From positions 4,960,001 to 5,024,000 of the forward strand of contig JAULSU010000001.1 of the NCBI GenBank assembly GCA_030512335.1: a stretch of 64,000 nt of DNA, written 5' to 3'. Below, in pieces: positions 33,855-44,579 of the stretch; position 1 is the first letter of the stretch, and each line of letters opens with the position of its first letter. The notes under the pieces are model-generated. The model did no database searches. It was not told the origin of the DNA and saw only the letters and a program-made list of their open reading frames with translations. Source of the DNA: Immersiella caudata. Its lineage: Eukaryota > Ascomycota > Sordariomycetes > Sordariales > Lasiosphaeriaceae. The position numbers were made by a program, and so were the translations under genes.

Positions 33855-34996
33855 TCAACTTGAAGGGGACAGGGCCATGTCAACGAGCATCGCGCATACT
33901 TGTTTCCTTTGTTCGGGATAGAGAGGATATGGACAGGAAGACGGACAAGTAATGAGGATGATGAATACGGGAACATAGCGCGTGTTGGAGTTGGACGTCC
34001 TTTTAATATCTGCCTATTGGCCTTTGTCAGCCATCGATTAAGTTCTGACAGCGACAGCTTGGCCAGCTTTCTTGTACATTATTCGCCTCTGCGCTCCAAC
34101 TGGCACAGGTGCTCTCAGCACACGACATATCTTACATAATTGCATGGACTCTGGAATGGTTGGAACTCCGATAGGTTCAATCCGTGGTACACGTGCAATT
34201 TGTCAGGGGCCTCCTCTTGCTCTGTGTGGCAGAGAGTTGTTGAAGGTAATCACGCGGTGAAAAGCATGGCGTTGTCGTCTCCGTTTTCGCATTCCCAGAT
34301 ATTCTCGCTTTTTAGGTGAGGGTTACTAATTCTTGTGTCTTCAATTCCATCACAGGGCTTGCCGCTCATAGATTGGCGAGCAGATTTGTTCCACCACGGC
34401 TACATGCGTCTTAGGTACATGATGGTTTTCGGTGATGAACTGAGTTCCCCATCGGAAAGTCGCGGGATATGGCTGGGTCAGCTTCATACTCATTGGACAC
34501 GTCGCAAAAAAACACCAAAGTCGGAGAACAAGATATCAGTGATGCTAGTGTGGATGTTGCTGGGTCTTATCTCCTCAGTTGACATCTTGTTTCTTCAAGA
34601 AAACTCCACTGATCAAGTTCTGTGGGATCGATGTCAGTGGAGTGTGCACCTGCAAGAAGTGCAGAAGCTGGGTGACCTACGCTGAAGACAAGCAAGGGAC
34701 AGGCGGGTGACTAAGCCCCAATTGAACTAGCGCGGATCTCTGTTGGGGTTCAACGTCCCAAGTCCGAAAAGTGCTGGATCCAAGCTTCCGGTCCGTTGCT
34801 GTCAAAAAAATTCCCTCGAGAAGCTGTCAACTCCTTGTCCTTGCATCACCACCGAGCTTCCTGCTGAACCCATTGATCGCCATCGCCCTACCTCCTGCGG
34901 CTCGGCACGCCAATTGAGTGATTCTGCCACCACTTGATCCTACTCTTTTCCTCCAGGACACGTCGGGTCAGCTCTCCTTCAATCCCCAACCAAAAG
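33855..34996. other. Intergenic 1.1 kb between ERG6 and PDB1
   Basis: This holds the ERG6 3' flank and the PDB1 promoter. A 116-codon plus frame (34335-34685) lacks any feature. A short sequence near 34171 resembles a T-loop but cannot form a tRNA arm. Nothing else was seen. Confidence 0.5.
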
Positions 34997-36242
34997 ATGT
35001 CGCGCTACCTCCGACCAGCGGCCCGCTTGGCTGCGACTGCCCGGGCTCAGGTCGCCAGGCCTGCTGCCGTGTCTCCCTTCCTCTACAAGACTGCTGTCGT
35101 TTCCGGGCTTCAAAAACGCACCTATGCCGACGCCACCGGGGTGAAGGAATACACCGTCCGCGACGCCCTCAACGAGGCGCTCGCCGAGGAGCTCGAGGCG
35201 AACGACAAGGTCTTCGTCATGGGTGAGGAGGTCGCTCAGTACAACGGTGCATACAAGGTCACGAAGGGGCTCCTGGACCGCTTCGGCGAGAAGAGGATCA
35301 TCGACACCCCCATCACTGAGAGCGGTTTCACTGGTCTGGCTGTCGGCGCCGCCCTGAGCGGGCTGCACCCCGTGGTGAGTGGCCCGCATCTACCAAACTC
35401 AATTCCTCCGACCCGAGGCAATGTGCCTCTAGTTCAGCCCCATTATGTGATTTGGTGCTAACGCAGCCGTGGCACGACGCTAGTGCGAGTTTATGACGTT
35501 CAACTTTGCCATGCAGGCGATCGATCAGATCGTCAACTCAGCCGCCAAGACGCTCTACATGTCCGGTGGCATCCAGCCCTGCAACATCACATTCCGTGGC
35601 CCCAACGGCTTCGCCGCCGGTGTCGGTGCTCAGCACTCGCAAGATTACTCGGCATGGTACGGCAGCATTCCCGGCCTCAAGGTCGTCGCCCCGTGGTCGG
35701 CTGAGGACGCCAAGGGTCTGCTCAAGGCCTCCATCCGGGACCCCAACCCCGTCGTCTTCCTCGAGAACGAGCTCATGTACGGCCAGAGCTTCCCCATGTC
35801 CGAGGCCGCTCAGAAGGATGACTTTGTCCTTCCCTTCGGCAAGGCCAAGGTTGAGCGTGTCGGCAAGGACCTGACCATCGTCAGTCTGTCCCGTTGCGTT
35901 GGCCAGGCCATGGTGGCCGCTGAGGGTCTGAAGAAGAAGTACGGTGTTGAGGCTGAGGTCATCAACCTCCGTAGCATCAAGCCCCTCGACATTGAGACCA
36001 TTGTCAAGTCCGTCAAGAAGACTCACCGTCTCCTTGCCGTCGAGTCCGGCTTCCCCGCCTACGGTGTCAGCGCCGAGATTCTCGCCCTCACGATGGAATA
36101 CGCATTTGACTACCTTGATGCCCCCGCCCAGCGTGTTACTGGTGCCGACGTCCCGACCCCCTATGCCCAGAAGCTCGAGGAGATGAGCTTCCCTACTGAG
36201 CCTCTCATTGAGCAGTTCGCCGCCAAGATGCTCCGCCTTTAA
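34997..36242 (+). CDS. PDB1: Pyruvate dehydrogenase E1 beta subunit, mitochondrial
   Basis: Two-exon model: 34997-35374 and 35484-36242, giving 378 residues. E1 beta pairs with E1 alpha to decarboxylate pyruvate with thiamine pyrophosphate in the matrix. Residues 1 to about 42 form an Arg/Ala-rich mitochondrial presequence ending before TYADATG. The transketolase pyrimidine-binding domain follows (VRDALNEALAEEL, then the EEVAQYNGAYKVTKGL segment), and the C-terminal transketolase domain starts about residue 235. The junction joins GLHPV to CEFMTFNFAMQAID as in other E1 beta chains. The 109-base intron ends at a TAG acceptor. Confidence 0.97.
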
Positions 36243-36885
36243 GGAGAGTTGGGAGCAGAGAGCTGGATACATGGGAAAGGTTACAACAGGATCATGGCTG
36301 CGGCAGCCGAAGGCATGCAAAAAGGGGGACGCTAGATTTTGCATTTGTTTTTGCTCCAATTGCAAACAGGATGGGGAGTCGGTGAGCGGTTAGGTAATAA
36401 TGGTCTGATAGACAGGATTCTGGGGAACTTTTTTTGCGTGTACTTCTATGATTGTCCTTTGCGACCTCTCTACATACAGATCATACCCGAAAGAACCAGT
36501 CGAAGTGTGTGGTCACGTCAGTGTCTGATAACTGAAGGATGTCCCCTGAATATCCACCCTGCTACATTATCTCAGGTCGACGCAACCGCAAAATGGCCAA
36601 GCTATAAATCTGGCAACCAAGTGATGCCCGAAGCTCTGAAGAGAGATGAACCCTAGTGTCCATCCTTGGTCCTTCAGTTGACAGCATCCAGCAGCTGTTT
36701 GGCACGAAGCAGGAGCTCCTCGGTCGACCTCGCCCTCCAACCCAACTCCGCCGTCCTTCCAACCGACGTGCTCCGGATCAATCCTATTTCCGACAGTTAA
36801 GGCGCCCCATCACCCACTTTAACCACTTGACAATACAGGCAGCCATTTTGGTGTAGGTAGAGTGGACTAGTCCTGCCGTGCGACT
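36243..36885. other. Convergent 3' flanks after PDB1
   Basis: About 640 bases between PDB1 and the convergent membrane-protein gene. It should contain two terminators. Short frames inside are unsupported. Confidence 0.5.
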
Positions 36886-37878
36886 TCAAGTCTCTCTCGA
36901 CTCATGCGAGCATGGACCAAGGCCTCCAACAGCAGTCTTCTGATCGTCAATGTTGAATGATGTTGAATCCGCGTACCCATCGGGGCACTTCTCGTCCTGA
37001 CCGGCACCACCTCCTTTTGGCTTAATGGTGAGGTAAATGCATGGTGTGTACGTATTGAGGCCGTCGTACACCCAGCCGCCGCAGCCACCAGCTTGATAGC
37101 AGGCACTACAGCAGGCCTCTGCTGACTTTGCTTTACTGCTAGGGTACGTCGTATCGTAGGCAGCGCCGACAACGCCGGCCCAGTTGACGTGCTGGATGAA
37201 GGTCTTGGAATCGGAGCATTCCTTCATGGTACCCTGCGGTGGAAGGATTAAATACAAAAATAATATAGAAGCAAGCAACGGGCTCTTACTGTTGGGATAG
37301 GACTAGCAGAAGATGTAGCGGAGCAGGAGCTGCCGGTGCAAGAAGGGCTGGAAGTGGGAACAGATGCGCTGCTGGATGTTGCGTTCTCAGCGGTGGTTCT
37401 AATCGGCAGAGTTAGCAGGAGCTCGCCAAAGGGACTTGGAGTAGACGACTAACGTGCGGCCGCTGAAGGTGCCCATGGCAGCAAGAATTGCCATTATCAC
37501 GACAGTGCTGCCAACGACGGTGATTCCAATGCCAATCCACCACATTTTCGGAACTTTCTTGTACCACGGCTTCTCGGGGGGCGGCCTCCACATCGACTCT
37601 CGTCTATGGGACTCCTTGAAGCTACCCTCCTGGTCGTTCGAAGATCCATTCTCAATGTTGTTCTCTTGGGCTCCATCTATTTGCGCAGCTACCGGGGTCG
37701 AGGGGTCGATGCTGCCGATGACGAACTCCGGAGGCGGATTGGAGAGCCTCTCGGCGTACTGATACTCTTGGCCGTAGGCTTTATATGTTTTGTATTGCGA
37801 GCCAGCTGGTGCGGTCGAACCGGGCAGGCCCGATAAGGGCCGGGCTCTCGGCTCGGCGATCTGAGATGGCGACGACAT
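36886..37878 (-). CDS. Single-pass membrane protein with Cys-rich PAN/apple-like domain
   Basis: Three-exon model: 37878-37454, 37398-37290 and 37233-36886, giving 293 residues. The N-terminal half (about 110 residues) is polar, Ser/Pro/Glu-rich and likely cytosolic. One membrane span follows, WWIGIGITVVGSTVVIMAIL, near residues 117-137, then a Thr/Ser-rich stalk and an ectodomain with eight or more cysteines in which CCSACYQAGGCGGWVY resembles the core of PAN/apple modules. Type II topology would expose the domain to the cell wall or vacuole lumen. Fungal genomes hold many such genes of unknown role; no function is assigned. Confidence 0.75.
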
Positions 37879-39746
37879 TTTTTTGGCGAGTTTGTCCGGG
37901 GAACGACTTTCGGAGAGCAACCTAGAAAGTAGTAGCTCACAAAGTGTGAGGATTTTGGCTTGACTTGTTGGCTGTTGGCTGTTGGAAGCAAAAACCGAGT
38001 GGCCTTTGCAAGCAGTCACGAGAAGAGACCAAGCGCTTCACAGGACGGGAAGAAGCAGGTGCTTGGTCCAACTTGGCAGGCGCCTGTCAGAGGTTACTCC
38101 AACGTTGGGATGAAGGGTAACGGGTGGTTACTCACTTCGACTCCGGCCCTGTCTCAAATTGCGACAGAACTGTTGCTCGCCGTCGAATCGGCAAACCTGT
38201 GTTGTGGGGGATATCTCGAGCGTCATACCCTGCATTGGGTAAAACGGTCGTACAAACGCGCTTGCAATGTCTTGCTTTGCCAGCAGAAATGTTTGCTGGA
38301 TATCAAGCGGTTGGTCAGGACGCCAAAGATCTGGACGTTTGATATGGGATGGAAATTGGGAGTAAATTGGCCGCTTGAGAATCACCTACTTGGCTTCAGA
38401 TGCAGAGCAGCGCCTTCCCAATTATAAATTCATACGTCAAGCTCTCTCGGTGTCGTGGTCCACCATATGCGCAAGGTACCTAATTTGTTTGACCCTTTAA
38501 AACTGAAGCCACCCGTCCCCAAAACGCTTTAAACTTCTCCCCCTTCGTCGGTGGCGAGGACAATCTAGACAACGTGCCTGAAGACCGACACTTCACTGAA
38601 GTTGTCACCCAACACGACCTTCGGATCTGCTCGGCATCTGGAAGCCAGACCCTTGGACAAGTCACCGCGTTGAGTTGATCACAGTCCTGGACTACCAGCC
38701 CGTCATACTTTGTACTACAGATCCCCAAGATCGACAATCTTGACGGGCATCATAGGTACTTAGAAGCCCCCCGCTTGAAGACTAGCACTTGGTTCGGGCT
38801 GATTGTCATCGTTCAAGACGCTTCAGCAAGTGGAGCCTGCCGAAGCTGGTCCCCATGTTTCCCGCTATTGTGGGTTGGCCAACCAAGCATCAAAATATCA
38901 GGATTATTTTCCACGGAAACCAGAGTTTTCAGAGCAGTCCTCAGTCGTGCTCGTGATAGCACTCGACCAAAGGGTATCTATCGTGCGGTCAACATAACAA
39001 CTAGTGAGAGGCAACGGGACCCCTTTGGCCTGAGGTTCGGTGTTTGTTCATCATGCCTGCCAAGCATCAATGGCTTGCAGATGGCGCCAGGCGCACGAGC
39101 CCACAGTGCAGGGATCGCGCCGGCCCGCCATGCATCCTGGCGATCTCGAAATCCACTCTCCGATCATTCGGGACCACTGATGCTGATTTTGACAATGACA
39201 TTGCCAGGTTTCCCCAGAATACCAAGCAGACGTTCTGGCCTTGGTAGGTAACCTTCCTCATGAATCTTGATCAACCTATTTTCTCTTTTCCTTCCACTCT
39301 TATGCCTCTCAGGAGAAGGAGCCAGGTTCGACTACCTCCAAGCCCACTCGGCCCGGAACGATCCCATCCAGCGACCCCACCCACCATTTCGTCACGGCAT
39401 AACACTCCACATAGCACCGCCGCGGGGAGCAAGCCAAATGCGGATTTGCTTCCTTTCCACCCCGTTTCCCGTCATGCGTAGCCATGGACTCGAGAAAACA
39501 TCGGTCAGGTCAGAAAATATTTGCTCAGGCCAATATAAATTAAAGCTGTCAGGGCAACATGCTACCGTGCCCGTGGAAGCCAGCCTCGGTAAGGTAACTA
39601 TATGCGAAACACAGCGTATAGCACCCTCCGCGCTTCCCCGGATCTCTTGCCAGCGGACGATAAAGACCATGTTCGCTGTCGTAACCCGCACGGGGGTCTT
39701 AACCCCTCTCCCCTTCACGGCTCCCATCTCTGTTCAATCGACAACA
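37879..39746. other. Intergenic 1.9 kb upstream of the LPMO
   Basis: A divergent spacer between the membrane protein gene and the LPMO. The LPMO frame stays open far upstream (to 39267) without a secretion signal and is not coding there. A TATA-like box lies at 39534-39539. Other open frames are unconvincing. Confidence 0.45.
39534..39539 (+). promoter_or_regulatory. TATA-like box of the LPMO gene
   Basis: TATAAA lies 213 bases upstream of the LPMO start and overlaps the end of a CCAAT sequence (39530-39534). It could set the transcription start of an inducible gene. Confidence 0.4.
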
Positions 39747-40520
39747 ATGGCATTCAAACTCCTGACCACCGCACTCACTCTCGCCCCCATAGTAGCCGGC
39801 CATGGAGCCGTCACCAGCTATGTCATCGGCGGTGAACGATATCAGGGCTACGACCCGTTCACTGCCGGTCCAAAACCAGACACCATACAATTTCCCTGGG
39901 AAAGCTACAACCCTATCTTTGACGTCACCGACCCGAAGATGCGTTGCAATGGCGGCTCATTTGCAAAACTCAGCGCTCCCGTCAAAGCTGGCGATACCAT
40001 TACGGCTGTTTGGAAACAGTATACTCACCAGCAAGGGCCCGTGATGGTTTGGTTGTTCAAATGCCCAGGAGATTTCGCCAACTGCGGCGGAGAAGGCAAG
40101 GGGTGGTTCAAGATTGATCAGATGGGAATGTGGGGGGCCGTCATGAATTCCAAGAGCTGGGGAACAGCAATCGTCAATGAGAAGTTGGAATGGAGCAGTG
40201 TTGTTCCCAAGAATCTTGCGCCTGGCAAATACCTCGTCCGCCACGAGCTCCTCTCTCTGCATCAGAAAGCCAAAGCTCAATTTTACCCAGAGTGCGCGCA
40301 GATTATCGTGTCAGGGGATGGAACAGAAGTGCCTCCTGAGGAGTTTCTGTATTCAATTCCCACATATGCGCCTCAGAATGATCCAGGCATCGCTGTAAGA
40401 TTCATTGGGTTGGAAATCCTCAACGATGCTGACCAACTCTAACAGGTCGATATATTCACTACCAAGGAAACGACTTACACTTGTCCAGGAGGTCCGGTCT
40501 GGACCGGCTTCTCTTTCTGA
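39747..40520 (+). CDS. AA9 lytic polysaccharide monooxygenase, secreted
   Basis: Two-exon model: 39747-40394 and 40446-40520, giving 240 residues. A signal peptide (residues 1-18, ending AG) leaves His19 at the mature N-terminus, as the copper histidine brace requires. The second brace ligand is His94 in YTHQQGPV, and the axial Tyr180 lies in QFYPECAQI; the conserved second-sphere His is in RHELLSLH. AA9 enzymes cleave cellulose or related glucans by oxidation. There is no CBM1 domain or C-terminal extension. The last exon adds only 24 residues, and its acceptor is CAG after a CTAAC branch sequence. Confidence 0.95.
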
Positions 40521-40571
40521 GTCCCTGCATACATAACTCTCCTTGGCCAAGAGCATACACACCCTCGCCCT

Positions 40572-41462
40572 TCACTCAGGAATCAGTGTCGCAACCCAAA
40601 CATCCATACTCCTCACCTTCCCAACCCCTCCCTTAGCAGCCGCAACTGTCGCATCTCTCGCAGACCTCAGCACCGCCTTAACCCTCTCATCCTTCACCTC
40701 TCTCTCCACATCCTCGAGAAACTCTTCATCCACCACCGTCCCCACCTCCCAAAACCCATCGGACAGCTCCCTCTCCGGCACCACCGTCCCCTCCTTCTCA
40801 ACCTTCCACCCCGCCCTCGCCGCCGCCTCCCTGATTGCCCGCGGACTCAACGTCGTCTGGATATTCTCCTTGCTCCCCGCCCTATGCGCCTCAAACGTCG
40901 CCCTCGCCAACGCAGCAAGCACGTGCGCCGATGCCGCCTGCTCAGTCGCGTGCAACGCCCACTCGGCGATACAAACACGCTTGACGCGGCCTCGCAGCGC
41001 CGAGAGCATTTCATCGAGGGTGGTGGATGAGGGAAAATACCAAATGCAGTGGGCTAGGATGGCAACGTCCCATTTTGGGTCTGCGGAGGTGGGAATGGCG
41101 TTGAGGAAGGCGACGGGGTCGGCGCGGTGGAAGGTGATTAGGGGACCGAGAGGGCCGGAAGAGAGGTGGGATTGGGCTTGGGCGAGGGTGAATGGGGCGC
41201 CGTAGTCGGGAGAGGCCGGGTCAATGGCGGTGACGTGGCCCGAGGGAGAGACGGCGTGGGCGAGGGCTTGGGTGCAGGTGCCTTGGCCGCAACCGAGCTC
41301 GAGGATTCGCGCTCCAGGAGTGGCGGCTGGGTTCCACGCGTTGATGAGGTTGATGCGGTGGATGGCTTGGCTGCGCTCGATGCCGAGGAATTGAGGTGTT
41401 GGATTGGGCGGGTGGATGGCGTAGGAGGCGATCTTGCCAGCGGCGGACAGCGGGAGGGCCAT
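40572..41462 (-). CDS. Class I SAM-dependent methyltransferase
   Basis: An intronless frame of 296 residues. The first ATG in frame is at 41462 in a strong context (CCACCATGG); the frame extends further upstream but only from a GTG. Motif I is ILELGCGQGT (about residues 52-61), followed by a motif II acidic residue in VTAIDPAS and a motif with WDVAILAHCIWYF. The substrate is unknown; similar fungal proteins are annotated as small-molecule methyltransferases. It converges on the LPMO gene with 51 bases between the stops, so 3' ends may overlap. Confidence 0.85.
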   Translation of the reverse strand: MALPLSAAGKIASYAIHPPNPTPQFLGIERSQAIHRINLINAWNPAATPGARILELGCGQGTCTQALAHAVSPSGHVTAIDPASPDYGAPFTLAQAQSHLSSGPLGPLITFHRADPVAFLNAIPTSADPKWDVAILAHCIWYFPSSTTLDEMLSALRGRVKRVCIAEWALHATEQAASAHVLAALARATFEAHRAGSKENIQTTLSPRAIREAAARAGWKVEKEGTVVPERELSDGFWEVGTVVDEEFLEDVEREVKDERVKAVLRSARDATVAAAKGGVGKVRSMDVWVATLIPE

Positions 41463-42309
41463 GGTGGGCGTTGAGTTGTGGGAAGAGGAATTGAACGAAG
41501 TTGTGTCTTTGAGCCTGCGTTTGCTACGGCGGTTGGTGTGCGGGGGTTGAGGTTGAATGGAATTGTACGCCACTGGCTATTTTGCAAACGGCCCGGGGAT
41601 TGGAAATCTGGATACTTATATTCATAATATCCATTGGAAATTTACTTGCTGGTAGCTTCACTGGTAATCGCAGAGTTCAATCTCCTTGTGAGTCACTTTC
41701 GAGTATCACAGCATCAGTGTTTATTACATATATAACTTGGGCGGGTTCAATCAGCAGTTATGTATGTCAGCAGCGGCTAATTAGCCGGGGCGTTGGGAGA
41801 TGGAGCTGCTTGTCTGCAGCTGTGACAACTGCTTCTGTCGGCCTTTTACCATAAGTGGAAGCTGGATGAAGTGGAGGAGACGAGACGGTCAGGGGGCGTT
41901 GAAGAGTCAGAGGCCGAATTAGGGAGGTGAGATTTAAGCTTATTCATCCTCCCTTGTTGGAGTTTTCTAGAGAGCAGCCCGTTGGTATAAGTCGAGATGG
42001 GGGAGATGGGGGAGATGAGGGAGACGGGGGAGATGGGGGAGATGGGAGCATGCGTTTACACAAGGAATAGATGGGGTTCGAAAAGTTCGGGTTTGGCCTG
42101 TTTCCATTGCGGCGTTGTGAGAACTTGGACGCAGGCTGAGAAGCCGATCGGTAAATGCTGCCCGGACGGAATTGACAGAGAATAAACCATGTGGCAGTTT
42201 TGCCGTCGCTACAATGCTCCTTTAGAAGAAGAAAAAGAACCACATCAGACAAACCCCGTCACGCTAACCACCTCTATTTCTCGTAGCGAACCAAACACAC
42301 ATCTACCTC
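41463..42309. other. Intergenic 0.85 kb with a purine-rich minisatellite
   Basis: It holds the methyltransferase promoter and the 3' flank of the AlaX-like gene. A 9-base minisatellite is listed separately at 41994-42047. No gene was seen. Confidence 0.5.
41994..42047 (+). repeat. 9-base minisatellite GGGGGAGAT
   Basis: About six imperfect tandem copies of GGGGGAGAT with single-base variants (GAGGGAGAC-like). The strand is purine-only apart from the T and an occasional C, so it could form unusual structures. It reads in frame as Met-Gly-Glu, but there is no gene. Confidence 0.85.
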
Positions 42310-43170
42310 TTAGACAACAGAATAACTTACCCTCGACACCCCCTTTCCCCTTGAAATCTTCCTCACCTTCGTCTCACCACACAAATCAGTCCTTTCCACA
42401 TGCGTCCCTCCACAAGGATACGTCTCCGCCCCCACAATCTTCACCACCCTGAACTTCTTCTCCCCCTCGGGTAGCATCCCCCTATCAGGGATCAGCCTTT
42501 CTAGTCCGTTCTTCCTGAAGTCCTCCTCGTCCCAAAAGTCAATTTCCACCGGCATCGCCTTCGCCAGGTACTCATCCAGCCTCTTCTGGATGGGCTCCTT
42601 CCACTTCCCTTCGATGAGCCCCTTGAACTCGCAAGCAGCCGAATCAGGGAAGTGAGAAGCCTTGAGTTCGTCAAAGCCGGAGACTTCCGACTCGAGGAGG
42701 TGGCGCACGGCAGCGCCGAGGACGTGGCCGGCGGTGTGGTAGCGCGAGTAAAGAAGGCGCTTTTCAACGTCGACGGATTGCAACACGGTGTCGCCCGGGG
42801 AGAAGAGGGTGTGACCTGAGGCGAAGTGGCCGAGGTGGAGGACTTGTTGGGTGGCCGAGGTACGCACGGCGGTGACAGTAAAAGCGGTGGATTCGGAGCC
42901 AGATTCGGAGATTTTGGTGATGGTTCCTTCGTCTGAGGGTTGGCCACCGCCTTGCGGGTGGAAGATGGTGGTAGGGGTGATGACGACGTAGGAGGAGGGT
43001 GGAGCGTTCTTAAAGAGGGATTGGTTGGCTTCTTCGAGGGCTGTGAAGGGGATGATGGAGGTTATGGTTGTTTCTAGCTCGTAGAGTTTCGCATCCTGGT
43101 GAAATGCGAGGATTGTCCTCGCTGGGGTGTTGCTCTGCACGGTGTTTTTAGTTTGGTGCGTTTGGTGCAT
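42310..43170 (-). CDS. AlaX-like alanyl-tRNA editing protein
   Basis: An intronless frame of 286 residues. AlaX proteins are free-standing editing domains related to alanyl-tRNA synthetase that hydrolyse mischarged tRNA. The sequence shows the FHPQGGGQPSDEG signature (residues 70-82), the zinc and catalytic pair His145/His149 in HTAGH, and Cys253/His257 in CGGTH. These four residues form the zinc site of the editing domain. There is no synthetase catalytic core. The start is the first ATG in frame. It is likely cytosolic. Confidence 0.92.
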   Translation of the reverse strand: MHQTHQTKNTVQSNTPARTILAFHQDAKLYELETTITSIIPFTALEEANQSLFKNAPPSSYVVITPTTIFHPQGGGQPSDEGTITKISESGSESTAFTVTAVRTSATQQVLHLGHFASGHTLFSPGDTVLQSVDVEKRLLYSRYHTAGHVLGAAVRHLLESEVSGFDELKASHFPDSAACEFKGLIEGKWKEPIQKRLDEYLAKAMPVEIDFWDEEDFRKNGLERLIPDRGMLPEGEKKFRVVKIVGAETYPCGGTHVERTDLCGETKVRKISRGKGVSRVSYSVV

Positions 43171-43766
43171 GAGAAGGTGTACATGTGATTGGAAGTCGTA
43201 CCATCCCGTCGCGGTGACTCTATTGCCCAGCTAACTTTTTTGCTTGAATGAGTGAAAGGAGGTGTGAATGAAATTGTGAAACGAGATATGGGGGTCCAGC
43301 TTATAAGTTGGCGTTCCAAATGTTGATGTGGCAGAATGTCACTCATGCCGCGCCGGGCCGTTCGGCGCCCTTCACTGACAATGGAACCGCCTGGAACCGG
43401 GTCGGCGACGCCAAACGGAATTCCGTGTAAGGCCCGCACCGTGGCTCCTTCCCGATTTACCTGAAAATCCTTTGAATTGGGGTGCCATGACTCAATGGAG
43501 CCATAATTCTAGAATTCATCGGGAAATAAAATGCAGGCATCATTCGGCGAAGGACAGAGCATGGTGCAGCATTTCTGAGATGTCTACCACCTAAACTCAG
43601 GTCTTTAATTTTGACGTCGAGTTTTTTTTTCGAGGCCTTGAGGACTTCCAGCCAACAGAAGGTTTGCCACGATGAGGACTGTTGTGTTGGAACAATCCCC
43701 CGAGCACATCAATGATTACATCCAGAAATAGGTATCCTCTAAACGTCCCCCCCCCCGCCCTTCTTA
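43171..43766. other. Intergenic 0.6 kb upstream of the AlaX-like gene
   Basis: It contains the AlaX-like promoter and the 3' flank of the SDR. A C-rich run is present near 43750-43760. No gene was seen. Confidence 0.5.
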
Positions 43767-44579
43767 TTAAACACAGTCCTCGCTCACCCGCCCCCTACCC
43801 CCCCCCTCCCGCGCGCCCTCCCAAACCAACAAACCCACTTCGTCTGTCCTAGCGACCGTCTCAGTACAGTTCCCATCCTTCATCACCCATAGATACGCCT
43901 CGGCTAGATCCTCCACCCTTCCCATCCTTCCCGTCAGCATTCCTTCTTCCACCCCCTTCACAAAGCCCTTCCTCTCCTCTTCCCCCATATAATCCCACAA
44001 TCCCGTGTCCACAACACCTGGCTGCACTGCATTCACCCTAACCGGCGCCAGATCCACCGCCAAAGCACGGGTTAGCGATGCCAGGCCGCCAGCAAAGCAA
44101 GAGATTTCGGCCCATCCTTTGCTCGGGCGTTGGGCGACGGAGCCGGTGGTGAGGGTTATGCTAGAGAGGCTAGAAGGGGGAAGAAGCCGAGCTGCGGTTT
44201 TGGCGACGAGGATGGGGACTACCATGCGCATGTGGGCAACCGAGTTGATGCCTTGGGGTGCGGTTTTCTTTAGGGGACCGAGGGAGAGGCTATCAGCTGC
44301 GGTATAGACAACGCGGTCGATGGAAGAGGTGATCTGAGCTGCATCGAAGAGGGCAGTGAGGGTGTCTTCGACGTAGGGAGTGGAGAGGTCGGAGGTGATG
44401 CCGTGAACTGCGCGGTTTGGGTAGAGAGAGCCGAGAGAGTTAACAGCGGAAGCGATTTTCAGTGAGGTAGAGGACGAGATGGTAGCATTTGCGCCAGAAG
44501 ACAGGGCAGCTTCAGCAACGGCTAGCCCAATGTCTGAGGTGCCGCCAATGATGAGGACATGCTTTGTCTTGGAGTTTAT
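43767..44579 (-). CDS. Short-chain dehydrogenase-like protein, start codon not intact
   Basis: The frame from 44579 to 43767 encodes about 270 residues of a Rossmann-fold SDR. The nucleotide-binding segment HVLIIGGTSDIGLA lies at its very start, as in classical SDRs. The position expected for the start codon reads ATA (44579-44577), and an in-frame stop lies 18 bases further upstream, at 44597-44595. No in-frame ATG occurs before MRMVV at 44231, far past the cofactor site. A spliced upstream exon ending before the CGT at 44594 is possible. The TTGS serine is present, but the usual YxxxK is replaced by a CFAGG-type segment, as in some atypical SDRs. Either the gene has a missed first exon or it has lost its start. 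Confidence 0.6.
   Translation of the reverse strand: MNSKTKHVLIIGGTSDIGLAVAEAALSSGANATISSSTSLKIASAVNSLGSLYPNRAVHGITSDLSTPYVEDTLTALFDAAQITSSIDRVVYTAADSLSLGPLKKTAPQGINSVAHMRMVVPILVAKTAARLLPPSSLSSITLTTGSVAQRPSKGWAEISCFAGGLASLTRALAVDLAPVRVNAVQPGVVDTGLWDYMGEEERKGFVKGVEEGMLTGRMGRVEDLAEAYLWVMKDGNCTETVARTDEVGLLVWEGAREGGGRGRVSEDCV

Noticed and set aside
34166..34186. GGTTCAATCC resembling a tRNA T-loop
   Set aside because: The flanking bases do not pair into a T-stem and no acceptor stem or anticodon arm is found around it.
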